19,843 bases of DNA from Candidatus Nealsonbacteria bacterium RBG_13_42_11 (GCA_001821455.1 MHLY01000007.1:68579-88421), one strand, 5' to 3'; positions 1 through 6,573 are shown, counted from the stretch's first letter. A program made the numbers and translations. The notes: generated by a model not told the origin, from the letters alone.

Positions 1-125
1 TTAAAAACAGACTGGACCAGCTTCAAAAAGAAATAAAAATTGCCGAAAATGAAAAAGACGAAAAGAAAGCCGGCGAATTAACCAAAGAATTTAAGGATAC
101 ATCTGCAGAACTAACAAATCTGTGA
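1..125 (+). CDS. dnaG: C-terminal end of probable DNA primase (partial)
   Basis: An open frame enters from the left edge (codons in phase with base 3) and stops with TGA at 123-125. The visible 40 residues are highly charged and helical (a run beginning KNRLDQLQKEIKIAE and ending ELTNL). This resembles the C-terminal helix of bacterial DnaG, which contacts the replicative helicase. The assignment rests mainly on context: dnaG directly upstream of rpoD is a widespread macromolecular-synthesis operon order. No catalytic domain is visible, so any other protein ending in a charged helix remains possible. Confidence 0.55.
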   Translation, partial: KNRLDQLQKEIKIAENEKDEKKAGELTKEFKDTSAELTNL

Positions 126-127
126 AT

Positions 128-1303
128 ATGAAGAAGAGAGTTAAAAAAACTGGAAAAAAATTAAAAAATAGGATAAAAAAACACCCGTTAAAGCGTCACA
201 CAGTAAGGCGCAAAAAGAAAAAGGGTCTTGTTTGCGGCCGGCCCCGAAAGGTTTTTTTTCCGGAAAAAATCCAGGAATTAATAACCAAGGGCAGGAAAAG
301 GGGTTTTATCACTCACTCTGAAATCCTTTATTCTTTCCCGAACATTGAAAATGACATTAAAGGTTTGGAAAAGCTTTATGATGATCTGGAAAAAGAGGGA
401 ATTGAAATTAAAGAAAGCCGGGAATTTTTAATTTTAGACGAAGAACCCAAGAAAAAAGGCGGTGAGGCGGAAGTCCGCATTGACCCGGTTCAGATGTATT
501 TGAAAGAAATCGGCCAGATTTCTTTTGTTACCGCTGCCGAAGAAAAAGAATTGGCCAAAAGGATTGAAAAAGGCGACACGGAGGCAAATAACAAACTGAT
601 GAAAGCCAATCTAAGATTGGTGGTTTCCATTGCCAAAAGATACGTCGGCCGTTCTCCCAATTTAACCCTGCTTGATTTGATCCAGGAGGGGAATATCGGC
701 TTGAGAAGAGCGGTGGAAAAATTTGACTGGAGAAGAGGCTATAAATTTTCAACTTATGCTACCTGGTGGATCAGGCAGGCAATAACGAGAGCTTTGGCTG
801 ACCAGGCCAGGACAATCAGGATTCCGGTTCATATGGTGGAAACTATCTCCAAATACACGCAAGTGAGGCGCCGACTTCTGCAGGATTTGGGCCGGGAGCC
901 CCTGCCGGAAGAAATTGCCGCAGAAATGGGAATTGAAGTGGAAAAAGTCCATCATATAATGAAAATCTCTCAGGAAACCGTATCCTTGGAAACGCCGGTA
1001 GGAGATGACGAAGAAGATTCCGTTCTGGCCGAGTTTATTGAAGATGAAAAAAGCGCTCCGCCGTCTTTGGAAGCGGCCCGGAAATTATTGCGGGAAAGAT
1101 TGAAAGAAATTTTAATTGATTTGACGCCGAGAGAACAAAAGATACTGGCCATGAGATTCGGTTTGGAAGACGGCATCACCCACACTTTGGAAGAAGTGGG
1201 CAAGGAGTTCGGCGTGACCAGGGAGAGAATCCGCCAGATTGAAGCCAAAGCCCTAGAAAGAATCAGGGAGCACAAAGGACTTAAAAAGCTGAAGGGCTAC
1301 TAA
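128..1303 (+). CDS. rpoD: RNA polymerase primary sigma factor RpoD/SigA
   Basis: Housekeeping sigma-70 factor that directs RNA polymerase to -35/-10 promoters. The domains run in order. A very basic N-terminal tail (about residues 1-45) is followed by a short region 1.1-like helix segment. Region 1.2 begins at DPVQMYLKEIG. Region 2 includes the core-binding and -10-melting stretch around YKFSTYATWWIRQAI. Region 3 follows (IPVHMVETI onward). Region 4.2 carries the helix-turn-helix TLEEVGKEFGVTRERIRQIE that reads the -35 box. At about 391 residues it is a compact, complete group 1 sigma. The frame is open from a GTG at 122, which would overlap the upstream stop (GTGA). ATG at 128 is preferred, but neither has a Shine-Dalgarno. 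It is probably co-transcribed with the upstream primase-like gene and the small membrane gene 7 nt downstream. The basic tail is a common style in Patescibacteria. Confidence 0.96.
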   Translation: MKKRVKKTGKKLKNRIKKHPLKRHTVRRKKKKGLVCGRPRKVFFPEKIQELITKGRKRGFITHSEILYSFPNIENDIKGLEKLYDDLEKEGIEIKESREFLILDEEPKKKGGEAEVRIDPVQMYLKEIGQISFVTAAEEKELAKRIEKGDTEANNKLMKANLRLVVSIAKRYVGRSPNLTLLDLIQEGNIGLRRAVEKFDWRRGYKFSTYATWWIRQAITRALADQARTIRIPVHMVETISKYTQVRRRLLQDLGREPLPEEIAAEMGIEVEKVHHIMKISQETVSLETPVGDDEEDSVLAEFIEDEKSAPPSLEAARKLLRERLKEILIDLTPREQKILAMRFGLEDGITHTLEEVGKEFGVTRERIRQIEAKALERIREHKGLKKLKGY

Positions 1304-1310
1304 AAATATT

Positions 1311-1694
1311 ATGAGAAACATTCTTGCTAAAATTATTTTTTTAGTTCACGTGGCAATTGTGCTTACTTGGTGGGGCTTATTTTTCTTTCCTCTCAGCCGC
1401 TGGCCGGAAAAAATAATCTTCCATTTTTATTTGACCATGATTATCGTCACCCACCAGATTATCTGGGGACTTTTAATTACGCCTTGGATGGGCAAATTCA
1501 GGATAGTTTGTATTTTAACGACTTTAACCCAGCTTTTGAGAGGCCAGTCGTTAGCGGACGACAAGAATTACGACCATTCTTTTACGCGGGAAATATTGGG
1601 AAAAGTAGGCATAAAAGGACTGCCCCACAGATTTTCCGCCATGATGGCTTTCGTTATTCTTATTATCGTCAGTATTCAATATTTCTCGCAGTAA
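1311..1694 (+). CDS. Small integral membrane protein, unknown function
   Basis: 127 residues starting 7 nt after rpoD, so probably the last gene of that operon. Hydrophobic segments at about residues 5-28, 38-60 and 108-125 suggest three membrane spans. The polar stretch between spans 2 and 3 is rich in charged residues (SLADDKNYDHSFTREILGK). The His/Trp-rich first half (LVHVAIVLTWWG, THQIIWG) is loosely reminiscent of DUF2784-type small membrane proteins, but I do not claim membership. No catalytic motif is visible. Overlapping open frames on both strands lack family features and are treated as shadows. Confidence 0.7.
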   Translation: MRNILAKIIFLVHVAIVLTWWGLFFFPLSRWPEKIIFHFYLTMIIVTHQIIWGLLITPWMGKFRIVCILTTLTQLLRGQSLADDKNYDHSFTREILGKVGIKGLPHRFSAMMAFVILIIVSIQYFSQ

Positions 1695-1707
1695 GAAGCA
1701 AAAAGGG

Positions 1708-1735
1708 TTGAAAAAATCCTCATTTTCTATATAAT
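1708..1735 (+). promoter_or_regulatory. Promoter of the tRNA-Asn gene
   Basis: TTGAAA at 1708-1713 and a perfect TATAAT at 1730-1735, separated by 16 nt, lie 20 nt before the first tRNA base. This is a strong sigma-70 promoter placed as expected for a stable-RNA gene. Confidence 0.75.
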
Positions 1736-1755
1736 AGGATCGTAACATAAAATAT

Positions 1756-2021
1756 TCCGCGGTGGCGCAATGGTAGCGCGGGTGCCTGTGAAAAATCGCA
1801 GCTTCCGAAAGAAATTTCGGAATGAAAATCTTGGGATAACGGTGAAGCCCTCGAAAAATTCAGGGTAATACCGTGGGAACCATGCTTTTAGCTGGGACGC
1901 CGTAGAGACTAGATACCAAGACACCCTAAATTTAAATTGGGTGATGATATAGTCCACACTTCGTGGAAACACGGGGATAAGTGTAAGCACTAGGTTGTAG
2001 GTTCGAATCCTACCCGCGGAG
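1756..2021 (+). tRNA. tRNA-Asn(GTT), interrupted by a group I intron
   Basis: The 5' exon is 1756-1789 and the 3' exon 1984-2021. Acceptor TCCGCGG pairs fully with CCGCGGA (2014-2020); the discriminator base is G. D arm GCGC/GCGC encloses AATGGTA. Anticodon stem GGTGC/GCACT, T arm GTAGG/CCTAC with loop TTCGAAT. After removing 1790-1983 the anticodon loop is CTGTTAA, giving anticodon GTT. U1-A72 and G73 fit tRNA-Asn. The unspliced gene would misread as a GTG (His) anticodon, but the His-specific G-1 and C73 are absent. The 3' CCA is not encoded (GCAA follows), so it would be added enzymatically. Splicing therefore falls inside the anticodon, between positions 35 and 36. Confidence 0.93.
1790..1983 (+). 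ncRNA. Group I self-splicing intron in tRNA-Asn
   Basis: 194 nt with a complete group I core and no homing-endonuclease ORF. P1: exon CTGT (1786-1789) pairs with guide GCAG (1798-1801), giving the diagnostic U·G pair at the 5' splice site. P2: TTCCGAAA/TTTCGGAA with a GAAA loop (1803-1822). P3: TCTTGG (1829-1834)/CCAAGA (1916-1921). P4: ACGGT (1839-1843)/ACCGT (1870-1874). P5: GCCCT/AGGGT (1847-1866). P6 around 1880-1895. P7: GACTA (1907-1911)/TAGTC (1950-1954). P8: CACCC/GGGTG (1922-1943). P9 hairpin near 1954-1966. The intron ends in the terminal G1983. The compact P2 and tRNA location resemble the IC3 class found in bacterial tRNA genes. Confidence 0.93.
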
Positions 2022-2027
2022 CAAAAC

Positions 2028-2056
2028 CAAAATTCCCCGAAAGGGGATTTTGTTTT
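2028..2056 (+). terminator. Rho-independent terminator after tRNA-Asn
   Basis: Stem CAAAATTCCCC / GGGGATTTTG (one bulged T) closed by a GAAA tetraloop and followed by TTTT. It starts 6 nt after the last tRNA base. Confidence 0.75.
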
Positions 2057-2064
2057 GCTCTGTT

Positions 2065-2134
2065 GGATGTGGTGAAAGCTACATCCCTAAAAACCCCTTA
2101 CCGCCAGTAGGCGGTGTCCGAATGCCTTCGGGCA
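2065..2134 (+). other. Three consecutive hairpins of unknown role
   Basis: Stem 1 is GGATGTGG/CTACATCC (2065-2086). Stem 2 is CCGCC/GGCGG (2101-2114). Stem 3 is TGCC with a TTCG tetraloop and GGCA (2123-2134). They lie between the tRNA terminator and a copied tRNA 3' end. They may be a degraded repeat or a small structured RNA; no known RNA family is recognised and there is no ORF here. Confidence 0.35.
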
Positions 2135-2138
2135 ACTT

Positions 2139-2158
2139 TTCGATCCTACCCGCGGAGC
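2139..2158 (+). repeat. Partial duplicate of the tRNA-Asn 3' end
   Basis: TTCGATCCTACCCGCGGAGC repeats the T-loop-to-discriminator part of tRNA-Asn (2002-2022) with one A deleted; 16 nt from ATCC onward are identical. No matching 5' half is nearby, so it is not a second tRNA. Copied tRNA 3' ends commonly mark integration sites (att). Confidence 0.75.
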
Positions 2159-2180
2159 TGATACTGTGGATAAACTGCTT

Positions 2181-2206
2181 TTATTGAGGCGGTTTTTTGG
2201 TATAAT
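2181..2206 (+). promoter_or_regulatory. T-run plus -10 composite element before the Gln-rich gene
   Basis: TTATTGAGGCGGTTTTTTGG directly followed by TATAAT (2201-2206), 39 nt before the ATG at 2246. Nearly the same block recurs at 5636-5661. A T-rich terminator-like tail merges with a perfect -10 box; no convincing -35 is present at 16-18 nt. Confidence 0.5.
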
Positions 2207-2245
2207 AAATTAAAGGTCTTATGATAATAAAATAATTTTAAAAAT

Positions 2246-2923
2246 ATGAAAAACAAATTTTTAGTAGCGAGTATGTTAGTAATTGTTTCTGCTTTTGCGG
2301 TTAATGTTTATGCTGTAGGCCAAAATAGCGATTCTGGAACGGGAAGCCAGATTCAACAACAAACGCAAACAGCTAATCAGGGCGAGGATAATCAAGTCCA
2401 AGTGCAAAATAGTGATCAGGCTCAAGGGGAAACAAGTAACCAAGCCCAAAGTCAAAATCAGAATCAAGAACAGAATACATCAACAGCAGGTCAGCAAGGA
2501 CAAATTACTAGCGAGCAGCATCGTAGCGTTGTAGCAGGTTTTGTCCAAAGTCTTTTACAGGTCGCTGATAGGGAAGGAGGAATAGGAGAACAGGTAAGGA
2601 CAATTGCCCAGCAGCAGAATCAATCAGCAAGCACGACAATCCAGGCAATGGAAAAAGTTCAGACAAGAAGTAGGGTTAAAACATTCTTCTTCGGTTCTGA
2701 CTATAAAAACCTCGGATCTTTAAGAAGCGAGATGGTTCAGACTGAGAACAGATTAGAGCAACTGAATGTGGTAATGGAAAATGTTCAAAATGAAGGAGAC
2801 AAGACAGAAATTCAAAGTCAGATACAGACGCTAGAACAGGAACAGATAAAGATAGAAAATTTCATAAAAGCTCAGGAAGGGAAATTCAGCTTATTCGGTT
2901 GGTTGGTAAAATTGTTTAATTAA
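2246..2923 (+). CDS. Secreted Gln/Asn-rich protein with C-terminal coiled coil
   Basis: 225 residues of unknown function. A signal peptide is clear: a Lys-containing start, a hydrophobic core to about residue 21, and cleavage probably after VYA at 23. Residues about 25-90 are low-complexity, dominated by Gln, Asn, Ser and Thr with few hydrophobics, so probably disordered and surface-exposed. Residues about 95-125 look helical. Residues 155-210 have heptad-like leucine/valine/isoleucine spacing with Glu and Gln (LRSEMVQTENRLEQL onward), typical of a coiled coil. It ends in a short hydrophobic tail (KFSLFGWLVKLFN) that could contact a membrane. Secreted proteins with this layout and a similar ending are common in Patescibacteria. 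A structural or adhesion role is a guess only. It has its own promoter-like element upstream and a weak terminator downstream. Confidence 0.8.
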   Translation: MKNKFLVASMLVIVSAFAVNVYAVGQNSDSGTGSQIQQQTQTANQGEDNQVQVQNSDQAQGETSNQAQSQNQNQEQNTSTAGQQGQITSEQHRSVVAGFVQSLLQVADREGGIGEQVRTIAQQQNQSASTTIQAMEKVQTRSRVKTFFFGSDYKNLGSLRSEMVQTENRLEQLNVVMENVQNEGDKTEIQSQIQTLEQEQIKIENFIKAQEGKFSLFGWLVKLFN

Positions 2924-2938
2924 TAGTTCGATTGTTTT

Positions 2939-2977
2939 CTGTTTAAACAGCTTCTTTAAAAGAGGCGGTTTTTATTT
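2939..2977 (+). terminator. Palindrome and weak terminator after the Gln-rich gene
   Basis: A perfect 12-bp palindrome CTGTTTAAACAG (2939-2950) is followed by CTTCTTTAAAAGAGG and GGCGGTTTTTATTT. The T-run supports termination, but the stem is short. The rest up to 3055 holds no gene; GCCTAAGTCAGGC near 2977 could form a small hairpin. Confidence 0.4.
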
Positions 2978-3055
2978 GCCTAAGTCAGGCATATAGATCT
3001 CCCCGGACTCCACAACCTTGGTTTTAATAGTGTTCACGATGCGGAGTATTTGTAA

Positions 3056-3092
3056 GAATCGCCAATCAGGCGGTTTTTTGGTTTTATACTCT
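3056..3092 (+). repeat. Dispersed terminator-like repeat (GCCAATCAGGCGG-T6)
   Basis: Short stem CGCC/GGCG around AATCA followed by TTTTTTGG. The 21-nt core is shared with 6578-6598 and more loosely with 10486-10514. Here TATACT follows near 3086 and could be the -10 box of the metallopeptidase gene. Confidence 0.55.
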
Positions 3093-3128
3093 TGTTGTTT
3101 ACCTACAGACGCAGTAAAATATAGCAAT

Positions 3129-3968
3129 ATGAGTAAAAAGAAAGGCATTATTTTGTCAGTTGTAATTCTTGTAATCGGGCTTTTTTATTACATAGGAACT
3201 GAAGATCAAAGCGGCCAGTTTAATTCGTCCAGAAAACTCGCCTTTGAAGATACGGGGGATTTCAAAATTGTCTATGGTGAAGCGAAGAATTCCGTATACG
3301 TTGAATACAATGAACTTCTTAAAAATTCCCACGCCTTCGAAAATTTAGTTATTTTTTTGAACAGCGTGTTTATATTGCGGAAGGATTTTCCGATTATTAT
3401 CCGGCAGTGCGATACTGTTAATGCTTGGTATGATACAGAAAAAGAAGAAATAGTTTTATGTGATGAATTATTCGAAAGTTTTACTCAAAATTTTTCATAC
3501 ATTGTTAATACAAAAGAAGAATTGGACAAAGCCGTAGACGGCGCCACTGTTTTTATTCTTTATCATGAATTGGGACATGGCCTGATAGACATCTATAATT
3601 TAACTTATTCTGGAAACGAGGAAGATGTGGCTGATCAGATGGCTTCCATAATTTTAACAGGTTTGGGCGAAGACGGACCAAAGGTTGCGATTACCGGAGC
3701 TAACTACTTTTATATCACAAGTTCCGAAATAGGTCCGGGTTATGCTTTTTGGGATGAACATGCCTTAAATCAACAGCGCTATTATAATATTCTATGCTGG
3801 GTTTACGGCAGCAATCCGGAAAGATTTAATTATTTTGTGGGAACATATGGTTTGCCTCAAGAGCGGGCAGAACGCTGCCAATATGAATATGGAAATATGT
3901 ATAAATTTTGGGATGCCGCCCTGGCGCCGTATGTTAAAGCACAAACAAAACCAGGAATAAATGAATAA
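3129..3968 (+). CDS. Membrane-anchored DUF4344-type putative zinc metallopeptidase
   Basis: 279 residues from ATG 3129. The frame is open back to 3018, but the extra N-terminus runs through the repeat at 3056 and lacks family features. Here the protein begins MSKKK followed by one hydrophobic span (about 7-22), giving an anchored, outward-facing enzyme. The zinc-protease signature HELGH lies at 146-150, with Glu147 as the likely base. NEEDVADQ at 163-170 probably supplies the third metal ligand. Family-like features include the Cys94/Cys111 pair flanking the strand before the helix, WDEHALNQQRYYNILCWVYG, and LPQERAERCQYEY near the C-terminus. These match the DUF4344 putative metallopeptidases as I know them. 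Substrate unknown. The three following genes (to 5959) are also membrane-anchored or integral, suggesting an envelope-related group. Confidence 0.85.
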   Translation: MSKKKGIILSVVILVIGLFYYIGTEDQSGQFNSSRKLAFEDTGDFKIVYGEAKNSVYVEYNELLKNSHAFENLVIFLNSVFILRKDFPIIIRQCDTVNAWYDTEKEEIVLCDELFESFTQNFSYIVNTKEELDKAVDGATVFILYHELGHGLIDIYNLTYSGNEEDVADQMASIILTGLGEDGPKVAITGANYFYITSSEIGPGYAFWDEHALNQQRYYNILCWVYGSNPERFNYFVGTYGLPQERAERCQYEYGNMYKFWDAALAPYVKAQTKPGINE

Positions 3969-4046
3969 AATAACATCATTCAACCAACGATTAAGTATAT
4001 AAGTATAATAGAATAATATATAAAATTAAAACGTCGAACCAAATAT

Positions 4047-4487
4047 ATGAAAAAAAAGATCATCATAGTTTTATCGGTGATAATCGCCCTAACAGTTATT
4101 CTTGTGGTATTAATGAGTTTAACCAACGAGAATGCTCCTGAAGGTAAAAATACGCTCGTTAGGTCTATTTATTTGGAAAAAATTCCCGCAGGCACTCAAT
4201 TTACGCCGGGGATGAAGGGAAGTTTTGCTACAACATTTAAAAAAGATGACCAGATAGCCCTGAGCGGAGAAGCAGATTTTGTCGGTAAGTCGTCGCTGAC
4301 GGCCAAGATTGAAAAAGAAGGAGCGACTACTACCCAGGATGCCATGCCTCCGGCCATGCTGAAGCCGGGCAGTTTTGGTTTTTGTTGTATCTCGGTGCCG
4401 ACAGAATTGGGAAAATATTACCTCCATATTTATACAGAGGACATAGAAGAAGCACTGTCGCCGCTTTCTTTTGAGGTGGTTGAGTAA
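4047..4487 (+). CDS. Membrane-anchored small extracytoplasmic protein, unknown
   Basis: 146 residues: MKKK plus a single hydrophobic span (about 4-24), then an exported domain of about 120 residues with alternating strand-like segments (GSFATTFKKDDQIALSGEADF, SLTAKIEKEG, KYYLHIYTEDIEE, PLSFEVVE). The pattern suggests a beta-sandwich, possibly Ig-like, but no family is recognised. One adjacent Cys pair (FGFCCISV) lies near residue 113. It ends 2 nt before the next gene, so the two are surely co-transcribed and may act together, for example a carbohydrate- or surface-binding partner of the hydrolase-like protein. That partnership is inference. Confidence 0.75.
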   Translation: MKKKIIIVLSVIIALTVILVVLMSLTNENAPEGKNTLVRSIYLEKIPAGTQFTPGMKGSFATTFKKDDQIALSGEADFVGKSSLTAKIEKEGATTTQDAMPPAMLKPGSFGFCCISVPTELGKYYLHIYTEDIEEALSPLSFEVVE

Positions 4488-4489
4488 AT

Positions 4490-5578
4490 ATGAATAAAAA
4501 AATCGTTATCATTTTGGTGGCTGTGGTTGTTTTCGTCGGCGCCGGATTTTATATTTATCAAAACTTTTTTCAACTGGGCTGGCCGGAAGGGGAACAAAAA
4601 GGAATGCCACCGGGGGCGCAACAATTTACCATGCCCGGCGAAGAAAAAAAAGCATCTCTGGTAAGAAATTATCCTTTGATCATCAAGGTGATCAATGAGG
4701 GGCCGGCGATGTATGGACGAGGAGGTCCTGGCAGTCAGGGCAGTATTACTGATGAAAACCTTGGGGAAATGAAAGAAATAGGCTTTAATACAGTCCAATT
4801 ATTAATTATCCCCGAACAGCAAAACAACGAATTTCGTATTGAGCCTTACTCTAAGGCCGTTTTATTCAACGACATCGTAAAGATAAAAAAAGCAAACTTG
4901 GCGGTTTGGGTTACCCTAAGTTACGCTTCGGGACCGGCTCCTGAACAGAAAATTGATGCTTATGATAAATTTAAGATTCCCTTTTTGGAATTTATCAAAG
5001 AAACAAGCAAAGAATTGGAGGAATACAAGGTAGAATATTTTAGCGTCCACAACGAGCCCGAGCTTGTTTTCAAAAACCAGGGATGGGGTGCCGCAGAAAC
5101 AAAGAGCGCCTTAATTGATTATTTTCCAACCGCCAATGCCACGGCGCGCGAAAAGTTTAGCGGTAAAATTATCAATAAAATAACCGAACTGAAATATTTA
5201 AGCGAGAACAAAGAAGTTTTAAACGCCTCTTTGGAAAACGTGGATATTGCAGCCATTGACGTCGGCCCGCCGCCCGGTCGAATGGCCATAGAATTTTATA
5301 AAAAAGAGTTTGATAGTTATCAAACATTTGCCGGTTTTGCCAAAGAAAAAAATGTGCCATGGATGGTTGGCGAATACTGGGCGTATGACTATTTTCAGAC
5401 GCCACCAGATTACGTTAAACAGAATCAGGTCAAGCTCGCTCAAGCATCTTTTGATGCCTACCTGAAAGCCATACCCGAGGGGGTCGGCTATACTTGGAAC
5501 GATTTTTCCGCCTTCGGGCTGGAACCGAACGGCGAAGCCACGCGCTTAGAGGTCAAGAGCTTTTTCAGCAAATTTTAA
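4490..5578 (+). CDS. Membrane-anchored glycoside-hydrolase-like TIM-barrel protein
   Basis: 362 residues. Span about 4-23 anchors it; a Pro/Gly-rich linker (30-55) leads to the domain. The sequence follows a (beta/alpha)8 plan: VINEGP near 68-72, FNTVQLLII near 99-107, LAVWVTLSYA at 137-146, VEYFSVHNEPE at 181-191, then WMVGEYWAYDYF at 291-302. Glu189 in the N-E-P motif fits the acid/base, and Glu295 in VGEYW fits the nucleophile of clan GH-A retaining glycosidases; about 106 residues separate them, a normal distance. The family number and sugar are not determinable from the sequence. It overlaps no neighbour and sits 2 nt after the small anchored protein. A role in trimming cell-surface or host polysaccharide is inferred. 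Confidence 0.72.
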   Translation: MNKKIVIILVAVVVFVGAGFYIYQNFFQLGWPEGEQKGMPPGAQQFTMPGEEKKASLVRNYPLIIKVINEGPAMYGRGGPGSQGSITDENLGEMKEIGFNTVQLLIIPEQQNNEFRIEPYSKAVLFNDIVKIKKANLAVWVTLSYASGPAPEQKIDAYDKFKIPFLEFIKETSKELEEYKVEYFSVHNEPELVFKNQGWGAAETKSALIDYFPTANATAREKFSGKIINKITELKYLSENKEVLNASLENVDIAAIDVGPPPGRMAIEFYKKEFDSYQTFAGFAKEKNVPWMVGEYWAYDYFQTPPDYVKQNQVKLAQASFDAYLKAIPEGVGYTWNDFSAFGLEPNGEATRLEVKSFFSKF

Positions 5579-5635
5579 AAGAAATTATCAGAGAAATAGA
5601 TTTGGCGTTTGATTATGGCTTGATTACAGGGTTTA

Positions 5636-5661
5636 TTATTGAGGCGGTTTTTTGGTAGAAT
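5636..5661 (+). promoter_or_regulatory. T-run plus -10 composite element (second copy)
   Basis: TTATTGAGGCGGTTTTTTGG followed by TAGAAT (5656-5661), 28 nt before the ATG at 5690. It is nearly identical to 2181-2206, apart from TAGAAT versus TATAAT. Confidence 0.5.
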
Positions 5662-5689
5662 AGGAGAAAGATATTAAATAAATAAAAAT

Positions 5690-5959
5690 ATGCCCTACAT
5701 AGCGATATCCATTGTCGTATTAGCCATCATTATTACAGTAGGCGTAATTTATATAGTAAAAAGTAGGATGAGATATATGAGGCAAGAGGCGGAAAAAGAA
5801 AATAAACCAATGTTTTGGATTGGAATAGCAATAGTAGCAATGGCAGTGATATTTTTCTTAACAACGAAAGAAGAATTTGAGAATAAGATGTGGGCTGTCC
5901 CTATTTGGATGATGGGGATAGGGTTAATAGCGGGTTCACGATATAGGCTTCTGAAGTAA
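5690..5959 (+). CDS. Small membrane protein, unknown
   Basis: 89 residues with three hydrophobic spans at about 3-23, 42-58 and 67-83, joined by a charged loop (KSRMRYMRQEAEKENK) and a second short charged loop (TKEEFENK). It ends in a basic tail (SRYRLLK). No motif or family recognised. It has its own promoter-like element at 5636 and is followed by a T-rich run at 5963 and a clear terminator at 6044, so it is probably monocistronic. Confidence 0.65.
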   Translation: MPYIAISIVVLAIIITVGVIYIVKSRMRYMRQEAEKENKPMFWIGIAIVAMAVIFFLTTKEEFENKMWAVPIWMMGIGLIAGSRYRLLK

Positions 5960-5985
5960 TGAGTTTTTTTTAAGATTAACCCACC

Positions 5986-6018
5986 AAACAGGTTCTAACG
6001 TCGTCGCATAGGCGGAGC
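5986..6018 (+). repeat. 33-bp direct repeat, left copy
   Basis: Begins AAACAGGTTCTAACG and ends GCATAGGCGGAGC. It matches 6534-6566 at 31 of 33 positions. The two copies bracket the immunity-like gene. Confidence 0.85.
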
Positions 6019-6043
6019 AAACGAATTTAATTCGTGGAGAATA

Positions 6044-6066
6044 AAAACCTCGCATGGCGGGGTTTT
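6044..6066 (+). terminator. Rho-independent terminator before the immunity-like gene
   Basis: Ten-pair stem AAAACCTCGC/GCGGGGTTTT (one G·U) with an ATG loop; the T-run is part of the stem. A small CGAATT/AATTCG hairpin precedes it. TTAGAAT immediately after (6069-6075) may be the -10 box of the next gene, which would then be nearly leaderless. Confidence 0.7.
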
Positions 6067-6082
6067 ATGTTAGAATTAATGA

Positions 6083-6559
6083 ATGAAAAAATCTAAATTT
6101 TCACTTACACAATATAAGGACGAAAGAATTGTAGAGATTGTGAAAAAAACTGACCATAAAACATTAGCCATCTGGGCAATTGATTGTACCGAGCGTGTCC
6201 TGCCTTATTTTGAGGAAAAATATCCAAAAGACCATCGTCCTCGAAACGCTATCAAAATACTCCAAAAATGGATAAATACAGGGGTGTTTAGTATGGCTGT
6301 TATACGCAGGGCTTCGCTTGCATCTCATGCTGCAGCTTGCGAGGTAGAAGAAGATAATGCGGCTCGCTCTGCTGCCCATGCCGCAGGCCAAGCGGTGGCA
6401 ACTGCACATGTTCCCACTCATTCTATTGGTGCAGCAATCTATTCCTTACAGACTATCCATAGAGCCACTAACTCCGATGCTGCCGTAGCTAAAGAAAGAT
6501 ATTGGCAATTCCATCATTTACTTAAATTAAGAAAAACAGGCTCTAACATCGTCGCATAG
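6083..6559 (+). CDS. Putative immunity protein (Imm-5-like)
   Basis: 158 residues, cytoplasmic. The order of conserved-looking blocks matches the putative immunity protein family annotated Imm-5-like: LAIWAIDCTERVLPYFEEKYPKDHRPRNAI (about 28-57), then Ala-rich helices SLASHAAACEVEEDNAARSAAHAAGQAVATAHVPTHSIGAA (about 78-118), and a final helix with the KERYWQFHHLL stretch. Such proteins are normally thought to neutralise polymorphic toxins. No toxin gene is visible nearby, so this is an orphan: bystander protection or a relic. The last seven codons lie inside the right copy of a 33-bp direct repeat, which supplies the stop TAG. No Shine-Dalgarno is seen. Confidence 0.75.
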   Translation: MKKSKFSLTQYKDERIVEIVKKTDHKTLAIWAIDCTERVLPYFEEKYPKDHRPRNAIKILQKWINTGVFSMAVIRRASLASHAAACEVEEDNAARSAAHAAGQAVATAHVPTHSIGAAIYSLQTIHRATNSDAAVAKERYWQFHHLLKLRKTGSNIVA

Positions 6560-6566
6560 GCGGAGC
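6534..6566 (+). repeat. 33-bp direct repeat, right copy
   Basis: Same unit as 5986-6018 with two substitutions. It overlaps the end of the immunity-like CDS and provides its stop codon. Confidence 0.85.
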
Positions 6567-6573
6567 CGATAAA

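Noticed and set aside
528..1275. Open frames on the minus strand inside rpoD (also inside the ATPase, glycosidase-like and other genes)
   Set aside because: They lie wholly opposite well-supported genes, lack family motifs and have biased composition typical of antisense shadows.
1756..1791. tRNA-His(GTG) reading of the unspliced anticodon loop
   Set aside because: There is no G-1 and the discriminator is G rather than C. The spliced loop CTGTTAA with U1-A72 and G73 fits tRNA-Asn.
1727..1990. 87-residue minus-strand ORF across the tRNA and intron
   Set aside because: The region is fully explained by a tRNA and a group I intron with complete base pairing; it is not a homing endonuclease.
2139..2158. 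Second tRNA gene
   Set aside because: Only the 3' part is present; no 5' acceptor strand, D arm or anticodon arm can be found.
3018..3128. N-terminal extension of the metallopeptidase from an earlier start
   Set aside because: It runs through a terminator-like repeat, would bury the membrane anchor inside the chain, and encodes no recognisable signal.
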